From contig CM051462.1 of assembly GCA_028095005.1 (NCBI GenBank), forward strand, positions 175,779,955 through 175,843,954: a DNA stretch of 64,000 nt, read 5' to 3'. Below, piece after piece: positions 23,618 through 36,227 of this stretch. The position numbers and the translations under genes are program-made. This stretch comes from Rhynchospora pubera (lineage: Eukaryota; Streptophyta; Magnoliopsida; Poales; Cyperaceae). The first letter of the stretch is position 1; each line of letters opens with the position of its first letter. The notes below the pieces were generated by a model. It was not told where the DNA came from, searched no databases, and worked only from the letters and a program-made list of their open reading frames with translations.

Positions 23618-24662
23618 AATTGCAATTAAAAATGCATTTGGGCGAATTTTGGATGTTGTTCGGTCAAAAGATCAATTGATTACTTGATCTGAGGCGTTGT
23701 GTTGATAAAGTTATAGTGGTACTTTATTAGCTCCCAAGTTTTCAATTTTTCATGATTTTATGGGATTGTCTTTGGTCATTTATGTTTGCTCGGAACATAC
23801 GTCATATTTTCACTCTTACGGAAACACACAGAAAATACCTGCTTATTAGATAATATTGAAGTTAAAAGGATTTGACATTTTTTTTTTCAGACTTTGATGA
23901 CAGATCTAGGTGGTAGGTGATATCGTCATTTTATTTATAGGCCTTGCTATTTTATGAAGCATGTGGATTGCATTTTTTAGTTTTTTTGATAGGTTGACCG
24001 ATAAAGCATCCACATGGATTGGCAAAATTCCCACTACGGTGGAGCATTAGCAATCGGAAAATATTTTATTTCGGGAAAATTGAGAAATCAGAATTTTGTC
24101 ACTCTAAAAATTAGATTTTGTATTGATTAACTCCTAAATTGTTTGGGAGGAGTTTAAACTTTCTTTTTCGCCTCCATATTTTTTTAAATATAATAAAGTT
24201 CAAATTTAAAATTATAAAGTAAATCAAGCCATTATGTGTGATCTATTTCAATTTCTATACATGCATATATATGAGTACTCATAGCATTTATTTACTTTAT
24301 CTCTTAGAAAATCTATTAACTTAGATAAATAGATAATTTATTTTCGTTAGTTTTCTTACTTTTGGTTTCTATCGAACAAATCCAAAATTTTGCAAATTTT
24401 TTTGTTTGCCTAAAAGAAACAAACATAAATCGTATCAAATATATTTTTAAATATTACCTAAGTTTCAAAAATATTGTATTAAAATTTATAATATATAGTT
24501 TAATAATAGCAACAAACAGAAACAGATACATCTAAATCGTCTTTCTTCAAATATTAATTATTTTAAAGTCGCGCAAAGATAAGAAGCCAGTTACAAGTTA
24601 TAGTTGCTCATTCTATCAAAAAAAAAAAAATAGTAATAAATAAATAAAGATGAATTATGTCA

Positions 24663-24777
24663 TGAGAATCAATTTTTTAATTGGACTTTGATCGCAACTG
24701 TTTATGAGTGCTAATGTTTTAATCTTTCTTGGAAATGAGCTGTTGCGATCAAAATTCAATTCAGAAATTGATTCTCA
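24663..24777. repeat. foldback with about 36-bp arms
   Basis: The left arm TGAGAATCAATTTTTTAATT... up to GATCGCAAC pairs with the right arm GTTGCGATCAAAATT... up to TTGATTCTCA, with a few mismatches and a loop of about 40 bp. It is MITE-like, but no target duplication is clear. The right arm abuts the Helitron-like end at 24778. Confidence 0.6.
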
Positions 24778-24806
24778 CTAGCTGCTGCATCGCGCTTCGC
24801 GCGACG
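24778..24806 (-). mobile_element. Helitron-like 3' terminus (minus orientation)
   Basis: Read on the minus strand, a short GC-rich hairpin (TCGCGCGAAGCGCGA, 24790-24804) is followed after eight bases by CTAG and then a T. A hairpin about ten bases before CTRR, inserted between A and T, is the standard 3' end of plant Helitrons. The element would extend towards higher coordinates, where a multi-exon minus-strand model lies. Its 5' TC end was not found. Confidence 0.4.
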
Positions 24807-25040
24807 TAAGTTGAACCAAAGTTGGCCTTAAAAGAGTAAGAAAGTATATTGATACACAATTGGAAAACCATAGACTGCAATCATATGTTATGTGATAAAA
24901 ATAATGGAAATTTCTTCAAAAAAAAGTTTCATCAAAAGGGCAGAATAAAAAACTAAAATTAATTTCGATGGAACTTCTTCCTCCAAAATAAAAAACTAAA
25001 TTTAGTTAACCTATTTTCTTGAAATCGTGCAGCTGATTAA

Positions 25041-28000
25041 TCAGACCGACATTTTGAGCTCATCCTTGATTTTCTTACCCTCCGATTTCATCTCATGGTC
25101 AGCTCTGCAACATTGATTAAAATAAATATTTTGCACATAATATGAAAAGAAGCAATCTGAAGAATATCACCAATTTTCAGAGAGTACTTACATAGAAGAA
25201 TCGTGTCAACATTGGTTCTTGCAAAAAAGCTTTATTGAGGAGTAATAATTATAAAAAAGCACTCCCGAAATATTGATGCATTAGCTTAGTAATTATTTCT
25301 AAAGTTATTATTTACCAACAAAAATGGGGATGAAAGCCTAAGCCGCATACTATATCTAACATTTCTCACTTCTAAATAAGACAAACCTTCTAAGTGAAAA
25401 TGCATGCTTTAAAATCAATCAATCTTCAAAATTATTAACCATGCTATCATTAGTCATTCAAATTAAAATATTCTCTTTCTTTAAATGAAATATCCATTCT
25501 AAATGTTCAAGAACAATTGAAATTACCAATCAATCAAAATTTTCATCCAAATCCTTTGCTATCTGCAACCATGCATTGATTCAACAACTAAAACAATGTT
25601 TTCTCCCAAGTAATAAATACACCTCAAACATGATGCGTAATTAGTTTCTAATCAGCAACGAATAAAAATGCCAAGCAATAAACTTTAAAAGTTCCTTCGC
25701 AGATATATTTTTTTTTGTAAAATATGAAAATCCAGCAATCGAATTCATTGATCATAATTAAGATGTGTACCTCAAATTAGGAATAAATACATGCAAATGC
25801 CTTTTCTGGTCGAACGTCGAAAACATAAAAGCATTTAGAGCATTTTAGTAGGTGTCAATGACAGTGGATCTGGAAAAAGAAACTGATAAAAGATGAGCAA
25901 ATTATACAACTGATAGTGTAGTTCGCAGGAGAAGAGTTTTGTTTTTTTTTTTTTTTTGGTGAATGTATCATTAGACAATAAATAGAACTTAACTTTCAGA
26001 CAGAATTTGCAGAATCAGATGTAAATAATAGAACAGCACATTTGTAACATAATTTTTTTTTTATTATTTAGGCTTGCATACCAGCATCAATTCTGAACAT
26101 TTTAACAGCCTTAATCATTGCTGGGACATTCATTCTTAATTTGTGCTCGTTGTTTGATGGACTGATCACAATCAGAACCCCTCCTTGTTCTAAAAGCTCT
26201 CCTCATCACACTGTGGCAGGCCCTGTGGCAAACTGGAAAACATGATTAACTGTGAAAACATGATTTACATTATCCACACCATTTACTGGTAGATCCAGTC
26301 CATAACATTGAATCACTGCACATTACCACCCAACAGAGTTGCATAAGACATGGTAATAAATAAAAAGACCAGTTGTTCAGACAGTAATATGCATAAACCT
26401 AAAAAATATTTCCAAAAACGAAGATAAATCCTCTCCATGCCTAAACAAAACGCACAACCATTTTTTTCGTGCCAATTGACAGTAGCGTTTAAAAACCCCA
26501 AGAAATACCCCTAAATTTGTTGCCTTCGCAGCAGCATGACAAACCCCAAAAAAAGGCAAAAAAAAAAATGCATTGACCAGGTCATTTTCGGATAGCAAGC
26601 TAAATTTGTTGTCCTTACCATCTGAAGCTGCCATATCTTTGCTGAAATAACAACACAGAAGTAGACCTTTCCACCTGAGATAGTTGTCTGAAAAATACTC
26701 GGAAAAAAATATAAATTAATTTTCCAATATATTCTCTAAAACAAATTAAAATTTTATCAGCAAAAGTAAGATCAAGAACAAATTATCCTTTACTGAATGC
26801 TCCTGAACCTTGTATATAAGCAAAGATATTAGTGGCAAAGGATACTAACCTGTGCATGTTTTAAATTTTGTAATGATTGCATAAGTTCTTCATAGAAGGT
26901 TACGTAGCTTGCTGGAATCAATTACATTAGAACTAATGTTAGCGTAGAATTCAGTAAAAGAAGGCAATAAAGAAAAATTCAGATGCCGGGAGTTGACCCA
27001 TTACATATCTTCACTCCCTCAAATCAAACAAATGCTTTGTTGAATTGACCAAAAAAGATGTAAAGTGAATGAGATTACACGGTGAAAGAAGGAAATCTTG
27101 CATTGAATGTCTATGCAGCATCAATTTTCAGATTGAGCAGCTACTACAGATCCTCAGTACTAATTACTCTAACATCTTGTTCAGTAGTGACAATTTATAT
27201 ATATGTCAGTATTAATCCTTAATTTGTTTCAATTAACAATGACACTTCATCTCTATGCACATATCCATCAGTATTAATCACGGCAAAAATTGACTGAGGA
27301 CAAATTGTCAAACTATACAGTAAAATCTCCTTCAAACTTAAGCAATAAATGAGATGTTGCTTTAATTCAGATCCAGTACAAATTGTTAGAACTCATTGTA
27401 CCAAGAAAATTGTTACCACCAATTATAGCAATCATTGGATGCAGAATATAATTTTTTAGGCTATATTTGTAGAATATCAATGATACCATTATATGTTGTT
27501 ATCTCACCTCATAAAAAAGACCGATGTGATTAGGCAGCAAGGGAATCATCATGATTATAGCGTATCTAGGATCCCTGCATTATATCATAATCATTATCAC
27601 GATTTCATTTATTTATTAGGTTCATGTCGTAGTTAGTGATGTGTTGGAACAAAATTCCAATAGCAATACAGTTCAGTTTAGAACAAAAAATTTTTTTTTG
27701 TCTCTTTGGGTAAAATACAAAAGGTACCACCAGTATAAATTATCAAATAGGTTGCAGGTTCCATCATTCTCAAATCGAATGGTAACATTCACCCAGACAA
27801 TCATACAGTTAAAAAAATGAAAATAAAATTGGTTGCAGGTCCTTCAGCACAAACATGGTAAGAATTCAAGTTAAAACCCATGTTGCGTGCCTCAAGTTTT
27901 CCATTCTTGTCCCCATTTCTTGTGTGAACATAGAGAGTTGTTTTCATATGTAAGGTCTTAGTTTTCTGTCTTTTCAATGATATATGGTACTCAACAAAAC

Positions 28001-29233
28001 CAAATAGAAACTGTCCAATTAAACTACTTCCAATAGAAAATGATAAACTGAATTTTTCTGAAATTACCGAATATAAGATGTAAATTTTTTTTTTGAAAAC
28101 TACCGTATGTTGCTTCAAAATGCATGCCTACAAAGAAAATAAAAAAGAAAAAAAAGAAGAGGATTAGTAGCAAGCTTCAACAGTCTAGCCAAGGTCGATG
28201 GGATAAGTTCTACGAGGACTAAAATTTAGCTGGTACCAAAAGAGAACTTGGAAGAGGATCAATATTTTTCAGTAAATCACAGTAATAGCCACACAATAAA
28301 TCACGCAGATAAGTTTTAAATATGTCTAAGAGAAACCAAAGGAGAAACAAAAAACTGATAGCCTCTAGTTATTCTCGATTTAAAACTTGTCCTGATGCAA
28401 AATCAGCAAAATATTTTTTTAATACATTTTTTTAACACGCCAAAATTTTCTGCCAAAGGTTGTATTTCATTTGACCGTGATGGTCATATTTTTTTCTAGT
28501 AAGTTAGCACAACTTACCTAAGGAGAAAGGGAGCAAACGACTAAGCACGATAGAATGAACATTCTTCTGAGGTCAGATCCGTAGCGGCCCTCAAATCCCA
28601 AATTCCCAACTGTGCAAGCTAAAAAGGTTCAAGAAGAAGAAAACATGAAGCATAAATTGAAGGGAATCACCAAATTGGACAGAAAGTTTGGAAGGAAAAA
28701 GAAGCAAGAGGCAAAGCTAAATTGAAGAAGAAAAGTAAAAAAAAAAAGGAAAAATACTATAGGAGAAGGGTACTCTCCTGAGAGAGAGAGATCGACAACA
28801 TAGAAAGAGCATGATAGTTTTTCAATAAAAACACCAACCTTTAATTGATTTCGTCGATTAGCACATCTATTAAATTGGAACTATATTTAAGACCTTTATA
28901 GGTGTGCATCTAATAGAAACACGGTGTATGTACTACATTCATACTTAACTTGAGCCAATCGAAGGCCAGAGAGAGAAGAAGAGTATGTAGAAGGCGAGAA
29001 GAAGAGTATGTATGAAACTGAAAAGCAACGGAAAAATCTTACAACTTCTGGCCGAGTTTGATTCCAAGCCTCTCACATCTAGCCATCGTATTTGCGCTGT
29101 CATATTGGAGCTGCGTTATAGCAGGAAAAGAAAAAATTAGAATATCAAAGAAAAAGCGAAGCGAGCAGATGGGAAGCAGGGAAGGAAAAGAAATATGAGA
29201 CAGCGAAGAACAACAGACCTCTGCCACAGCCAT
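25041..29233 (-). CDS. multi-exon gene model of unknown function (tentative)
   Basis: A chain of minus-strand exons has good splice sites: 29219-29233 (MAVAE), 29043-29110 (LQYDSANTMARCERLGIKLG...), 27508-27574 (DPRYAIIMMIPLLPNHIGLF...), 26850-26911 (SYVTFYEELMQSLQNLKHAQ), 26619-26687 (TTISGGKVYFCVVISAKIWQ...), 26082-26196 (LLEQGGVLIVISPSNNEHKL...) and 25041-25102 (DHEMKSEGKKIKDELKMSV, stop). Phases agree for the first three joins considered in order and for the last four exons. They do not agree between 27508 and 26911, so at least one exon is missing or wrong. The family is not recognised. The nearby Helitron-like 3' end at 24778 leaves open that these are captured gene fragments. The alternative is chance open frames, but several consecutive phase-consistent exons argue against that. 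Confidence 0.35.
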
Positions 29234-32200
29234 CAAGAGAGGCGGAGAGAGAGAACAGAAAGGGTATGAAGGGTTTGAAGATGCAGGCCACCGCTGCAGG
29301 ACCTTTGTACCTGCGCTGAAGGGTTTCAAGATCTGCTCCTTCCTTTGGTCCGTGTGCCTCTCTCTCTCTCGCTAGGGTTTGAAGATGCAGGGGGAGGGGG
29401 AGAGAAGCAAGGCGAAGAAAGGAAACCCATCAAAAGCAATAATTTTCTCTTCGTTTTTACTTCAATCAACGTCAGAAAGGAATGCTCTAGATCGATGGAG
29501 GAGGACTATGAAATAAAAAGAACTGGATCACATACACCGTCCCTCTTCATTCGCAATCTTCTTTTTTGGTTCATATGGTTCGCTTCCACGAAGAGTGCGG
29601 GCCCCAGAACGTGGAGCGTGCGAGCATGGAAGCTTTTTTTTCCTTGAAACTCTCTCGCACTTCCTTTGGCGTAACAGTAGAAAATTGAACTCAAATATAC
29701 CCGTTCAGGAACATATCATACAAAGAGCACACGAAAGAGCAACAAAAAAACATAAACAAACTTTATAGCTGATCAAAAGAAGAACGAAGGGATGAGATGA
29801 AGCGCGACAGAAGCAAGGAACGGCTGGGATTGAATGCTAATTCTACAGTGCCTTCAGGTTTGAAATTGAGGTATTTATAACATAATTTTTTTATAAATAA
29901 ATAGTTGTTCATTTCTTTCACTATCGCACACTGCAAACTCCAATTAAAACTTATGACAGAATTTCTTGTTTTTGGGATAAAAGCTACCAACAACCTTCAA
30001 TTATAGGACGAATAGTTAAAAAAACAAAACAGTTTTAATTCGCCTACCACGTGATAATTCAACGACTCTCTTTTAAATTTTATTACTTGTTGCTCTTAAA
30101 ATTCTCTTTATACTACAGAAGGATCAGTAGTTGAGAAAATCTCCTTTTCAATTCGCCAAGCGCGTGACAATTGAATCATTCTCTTTTTAATTCCTATTTT
30201 TTATCCCTCTTAAAATTCTCCTTGGGCAAGTGCATCGTAACCAGATCTCAATAGACTTTTAATTAAAGAAAAGGGAAAAATCTCAATAGACTCTGTATCC
30301 ACTGTAGAAAAAAAAAATACAAAAAAAGTAAAAACATAATACATATAGTTGTTGTTCTACATGCGCTCTTGTTCAATGAGATAGAAAATTGTCTTTAGAA
30401 TGTAATGTGGATTTTTTTTTTTTTTGATTAGCGGATTTTCATTTAGTGATAATATCTTATGGCTATATGGACTGGTACTCAGTTAATTTTTGAAGTTATT
30501 TGGCTTGTCAATTCAAATATTTATAGACATTAGCTTCAAAATATATCCACCAATAATGTCAAATTTGTATTTAAGAATAACATTTACATCTAATTCAGAT
30601 GATCGATCGAGAGTCGAGACTACTTTTATGAACGGAGGGTTTGAATTTTTTTGTTAATGACAATCTAAAATTTACAGGTTTTGAAGATTGTGGAATGTTT
30701 GAAAAAACACAATTGTTCATAAAAAATGTACCTATAGTACAATGTACGATAGGTACTAAGCACATGTTTAAATATCAACGTAACAGTACAGAAAATCAAT
30801 AAAAAAATTTACTAAAATATAGCACACGTTAACAATACCTGAATTGACAATTAGCACAAACTGTAGTCTAAGTGAAAACCCCATTATATAAGTACATAAT
30901 ATTCACATTTCACGAGATCTTAACAACTTTTTGGTGTCCAAACTTTATTTAGATCTCATTAGGGACAAATAATCACGTACCACAGGTTAATAAACTTTTA
31001 TTCTTCTTCTTGTTTTATTTATCACCATTTAACTTTATTCATGTTACAGTGTGGTCCTATATATGCACCTATTTATGAGGCAAAGAAATAGAACGTGCAG
31101 CCTTTTTGTTTGCTTCCGTACAAATGAAACCGTCAGATCTGAACATTTTTGTACGCACCTAATCCAACGCACCAAAGAATGCATGGCTTGCTGTCGTGTG
31201 TTAATCTGGGACGTCCATTTATCAACTTCTTTTGCTGACAACGCTATAGGCTACAAAGGCTTGCATTTTCTCCGTTACTGAAAAATGGATGCCCGTAAAA
31301 TATTTTCATAAACTTTTTAGGACATGCATCCATTGGAATTGGACTGTTTAGCTCAATTAATTGTATAGTTCTTTTTTTTATTGAAAAAAAAAACCAATTG
31401 AACTGAATACTAAAAAACTTAGTGGTTTCAAAGAAATAAAATATAATTAATATAAATCTGAAATGAGTAGCTCATCTCTACTACTTATAAACGCATGGAC
31501 CGTAGAGATATTACATGCTAGGTCTAGCATGTAAACAAATGTTTTTGCCGTTCTATCGATTTGATCTGCGGTTGGATATTAATCGTCAGACGAAGCAACA
31601 ATATATTTTGGTTTACCGTCTAATAAAGAAACTAATTGATTATCATATCTATTTGTATCGCAGGTAGATTAAACAACATATTTTTATTACCTAATATTAT
31701 TTTTGTTTCTTTATTTGTCCAGAGGGCGCCATCTTAGACTAGTTAGCTAAAAATATGAGCGTCTCAATTAATTCTGTCATTTTGTATAAAGAACTAATGA
31801 TAAGAGTTTTCATTATTGTTCTTTTAGAAAAAGATATGACATTGTCATTATAATTATGAAGCTAAACAGTAAGCACTGTCTAGTAAATTAAAGCCACAGA
31901 TAAGAAAGAAGAGATCCAGTTTGAGGTAAGAAATGGAGAAGAAACACCAAAAACCATGCAATAAATGCCGAGGAGCTGGCTGTGAGGCCCGGGCATTGAT
32001 ACAGTCCGTTTCGCTCGCATCATAATTACATGCGGATTGATTCGGTGGTGTTTACTGTTTAGTGCCTGACGTGTGACTTGTTTTGTTTTGGAGTTGCCCC
32101 TGTTCGTTTACACTTGTCCTTTTTTTTTTGTTTTTTGTTTTTTGTTTTGCTTTTTGCCATGAAACTATTCTATTAGGAAAAATAAAAATACTTCCAAAAA

Positions 32201-32398
32201 ACAAATTAGCCTCTCAAGATTATCTTTTATCTTTTCAATATGGTAGATCCATCTTCTGTGAAAATAAAAGTTGGGCCATACATTATAAAAGACAATGGAG
32301 GGGAAAAAAATGCTATAAAAGATGTCAACATTGAAATTATTGTTACAGCTAAAGAATTAAATATAAGTTGGACCACCCATCGAGCATTAACTGAGACG
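29234..32398. other. intergenic
   Basis: No exon is supported. A CT-rich stretch with a telo-box-like CTAGGGTTT at about 29371 could belong to a promoter or leader. A perfect 11-bp palindrome lies at 31511-31534. An open frame of about 60 codons ends near 32403 and was cut by the insertion of the neighbouring retrotransposon; it has no recognisable domain. Confidence 0.5.
31511..31534. repeat. perfect 11-bp inverted repeat with 2-bp loop
   Basis: TTACATGCTAG (31511-31521) and CTAGCATGTAA (31524-31534) are exact reverse complements around GT. It lies 36 bp downstream of TCTCTACTAC (31475), which resembles a Helitron 5' end on the plus strand. The link is speculative. Confidence 0.6.
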
Positions 32399-32403
32399 TA
32401 TAA

Positions 32404-35242
32404 TGTGACGCCCCGTCACATACAGTGACTAGACAGTACATGACAGGGTGCCCGCCGCGGATGTCTTTGCACCCGCAAGGCTTACTAATACTTAACTTAC
32501 AATTTAAAGTTAAATTATACACAACTAATAAACATACATGCATGTCTAAAAATAAAATGTCAATTGTATATAATTTAAACCTAATCATTATATGTATCTA
32601 AATATACAAATACACAGGGTAGCAAACTGATAAAACTAACATTTTGAAATATGAATTTCAGATATAGAGATTCATGCAGTTATATATGTAAATAAGCATT
32701 CTGAAAAGTAAAAAAATACAATTACACATGTTTAATTTGACACAAGGATTTTAGGTTGAACTCAAATTAAAACTAATAATACAAGTATCCATACTATAGA
32801 AAAAAATGTAAACATTTGCTTAGTTTAAAACTAGCAGATAATATACAAACAGTACAAGCTGACTAGATCATCATATCAAAATATACAGTATTTGGAGATC
32901 ATGCAATACTCACCAAGTAACAAATAGACTGGCTTACTCCTTTACCACACGACCCCGCTCGCTAATCCTGGAACCCACAAAGTGGAAGAGTGAGATAAAT
33001 AAAATTTATCTCAGTGCGGTATTCAGTTCCAGCCACACGAACTTCAAGTACATGTTTTGGAACTAATTACCGACTGAGTAAAGAAAATACATAGCAATTA
33101 TACAATCAATAATACAATCAGATGGTACGAATATATTATGCAACAATTATGTATTTATGCAATGCAAGTGAGCCCGACATTTTATTCAATTCCAATTCAA
33201 ATACAAATGATAACACAAGAATGTCGGCTCAATTTTGGTAACTTTCAATGCAAGGCTGGTAATCATCAATCATCATCACAGATCAATCAGACATATACAA
33301 TCATCCCTCCCCGAACTCAGGGGGATCAGGACCAATTTCAGACTCCAGATACAATTTAGACAATCAGATAAACAAATATACTACAAGCTGAGAACACTAC
33401 CACTCCACGGACTGGATACCGTATAGAGTACCGGACTATAAGCGCTTATGACCGGAGTCTGGCCAGACGGGGAAGCCACTCCCCGGCTCCAAACTTGAGA
33501 ACGAGTGTCTATTCAATCACACAAGTAGTATAACCATTCCACATCATTTCTTTTCAAATTGGATAACCATTCAATATGCCCATATAATAATAAATAATAT
33601 CAACACGATATCATGCGAATATGCTTGCAATTATCAACAAATTCAAAGGATGCAATGCAAGTGATTAATTTCTAACATGTAATCAAAGTTCTGTGGAATC
33701 CGCACCTGAAAATGATCAAAATCAGCAAGCAAGTATCAAGCAAACAAGCCTAGTGCCTCTATAAATATCGGCAACACCCGTTCCGACACTCGACCCCATT
33801 CTACATAAATAAGTTCTAAGTTAAGTCCTTACTCAAACAAGCAAAATAAGAAAGCAATGATAATTCATTTTCAAACAATCTCTATCTGAAATTGAAATGT
33901 AATCAGTTCCTTGATTAAACCCTATTTACACTAATCCTTACTGGTACCATACGCCATATACAAGTAATATACATAAAACCCAATTAGTCCATGGGTCCTA
34001 ACTTTCTTTAAGCTATCACAATCTGTCTCAAGCGGCAATAACCATCCATTGGATCAGTTTGATATACAAGTACCAAGGTTCAATTATTTATTTGTCTATT
34101 TCTCTAATCTAAATTACCAGCAAATAAAAATCAGCAACAAAGATCTGAAATTTCGGCACCTATTTACCAGCAAATACATAATAAAAACAGCACACAAATT
34201 GAAATTTCAGGAGTATAAACTGAAGTTCCAGCAATACCCTCAGTATAAATACATAAAAGAAGCTATATAAACTGAAATTTTAGCACCTAATTACCAGAAA
34301 ATAAAGAAAGACAGCAACGAACTAAAATTCCAGAAATATATTCAGCTATAGAATATTTTTGCAATCAACTAATAAAAAGAATTGTTTCCTAAAATTTCAC
34401 ACTTGGTTGGTTTTCAACGATGGTAAGAAAAATTAGGAAAAATCTTTGATAATTGATATTACTTTAATAATCTATTTGACATACCTATGGTGCTGCCCTA
34501 ATTTGGACTCGTTTTCAACATATTGTCAAAAAGTTTATAAACCCTAACTTTAATATCCAAGCTACTTTTGATAATAAATCAGAAAAATAAATGCAAAGTT
34601 TAGAAGAAAATGAATTAAAATCACTTGTGTTACTCAAAATAGATGATTCTTACTCATGCAAGATGGTCCTCGAAGAGAACTCAAATCAAGAACGGCTTCA
34701 ACTTTGGATGTGAAAATCAAACACGATTTGCAAAAGTCTTGAGGGAGAGCTTGCTCCACAATTAATTTCTCATTTTTCTAAGATTTTTGCTTTGATCTTT
34801 GGTGTGGAAATATGGTGCGTTATTGAAAAAGAGAGAATGCTTGGTTTGGAGAAGAAAGGAAAAAGGCAGAAACGATGATCCCAAAGACTTAGTGGCTGGA
34901 GCATTCTAGATGGAAAAATCAATTTGGGGTGAACATGGTGCGTGGTTGAATAAATGGAATATAGAATGATTATGACAATGAGGTCCCACATGTAATAGAC
35001 ACAACTAAGAATGACCCATAAAACACAATTAACAAAGTACCAAGGTGACATTCATAAAAACCAGTTTTTTTTTCGCAAACGTTTTCTAATCTTTCACAAA
35101 ATAATGAAAATTAGCATTTCTAAACATATTTGAGCAACCAAATAAGTTTCAAGCATCACACAATAAAATAATCAAAAGCAAAAATAAATAACCAAGTCGA
35201 AGAAAATAAATTTCAGACATTATTGAAAATCATGGTATTACA
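32404..35242 (-). repeat. 3' LTR of the gag-only element
   Basis: This 2839-bp LTR is identical to the copy at 37580-40418 except for one base seen by eye. Its plus-strand left edge is the palindrome TGTGACGCCCCGTCACA. No protein-coding frame is convincing; short frames occur twice because the LTR occurs twice. Confidence 0.92.
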
Positions 35243-35255
35243 TCCCTCCCCCCTT
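35243..35255 (-). other. polypurine tract of the gag-only element
   Basis: On the minus strand AAGGGGGGAGGGA directly precedes the 3' LTR, the expected position for plus-strand DNA priming. Confidence 0.8.
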
Positions 35256-36227
35256 AAAAATCCCGTTCAGTCCTCTGAACGGAACACGTACCTGAGACGT
35301 TAAATTTCTCTAGAAGCTCTCTCAAGAGACCAGACTGATTGTTGTTGCAGATCCAAATTACTAAGTCTCTTAAGTCACAAGACCAACTCACTGGAGCAAC
35401 TCAAATCACTTGATAGAAAGAAAATCTGATTCCCCAAAATCTCTAAACAACACTCTTCAAATTACAAGAACCATCAGTCAAACATGCTTATCTCCTTTAA
35501 ATTTTCAGATTGTTAATGCACATCAGTGGATTCCTTTAACAGTTCCTTTCACTGATTAGCTTGAATGTGCAGTCAACTCAAACAATTACTTTGAAATCCT
35601 TGACACTTGCTAACTTCTTATTAGTTTACTTGGATTCTTAGGTACCATCCAGATTGCATCTCCAATGCAGCTCGAGGTTACGATTTCCATTATAGTATAA
35701 AGAGCAGGGTTAGTGTAAAGAGTAGGATTAGGTTGGTTTCGGTTGACAGAAGGAAGATTACTAACTTTGAAAACACTCACATATAGTCTCAATCTCTACA
35801 CCTCTTTTTCAGAACTAATTGATTGAAACCTATGCCACCATATCCATCTGATCTTCTATACTTAACACACCAGCTATCAACTTGGTCTTGCCAGCATCAT
35901 GCAACTTTCAGGTTATAAATCTTTCTGCAAAAGGTAAGGAAACTAATGATTTCTCCATAAGCTATTTGTAGTATTCAACCCACTCAACAAGATAACTTCA
36001 TGCCTAATACTGTTTTCAGCTGTTTCTAACTTAATCTGAACCTGAAATAAATCAGCATATTCTATATAATATGGGAGATCAGTTCCATTCTCAAAATTAC
36101 CCGGATTCTCTTATCCACGCACTACTACAAAAAAAGTTCTCAACTCCAGCACCTTCTCAACTTCTTATTTGGTCCACGACTCTTAATGATCTCTACTACT
36201 TTGATTGCTTTCCCATTACATCTCTGA
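35256..36227 (-). other. non-coding 3' internal part of the gag-only element
   Basis: About 970 bp between the gag stop and the polypurine tract hold no frame longer than about 65 codons and no recognisable pol motif. In an autonomous relative this is where protease and reverse transcriptase would start. Confidence 0.7.

Larger units (their letters stand above)
19213..24662. other. intergenic, AT-rich, with hairpins, a tandem repeat and one hAT-like MITE
   Basis: This starts with the receptor kinase promoter and leader. No coding exon is supported. Structured parts are GC-rich hairpins (19879-20036), an AT-rich tandem array (21690-22090), a motif repeat with hairpins (22139-22291) and a hAT-like MITE (23311-23617). 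The remaining sequence is AT-rich and unremarkable. Confidence 0.55.

Noticed and set aside
32240..32403. Frame starting MVDPSSVKIKVGPYIIKDNG
   Set aside because: About 58 codons, a stop closes it just across the retrotransposon insertion site, and no family or splice context is recognised.
32349..35051. Several 60-90-codon frames in the gag-only element's left LTR
   Set aside because: All recur identically 5176 bp to the right because they lie in the LTRs; no recognisable protein features.
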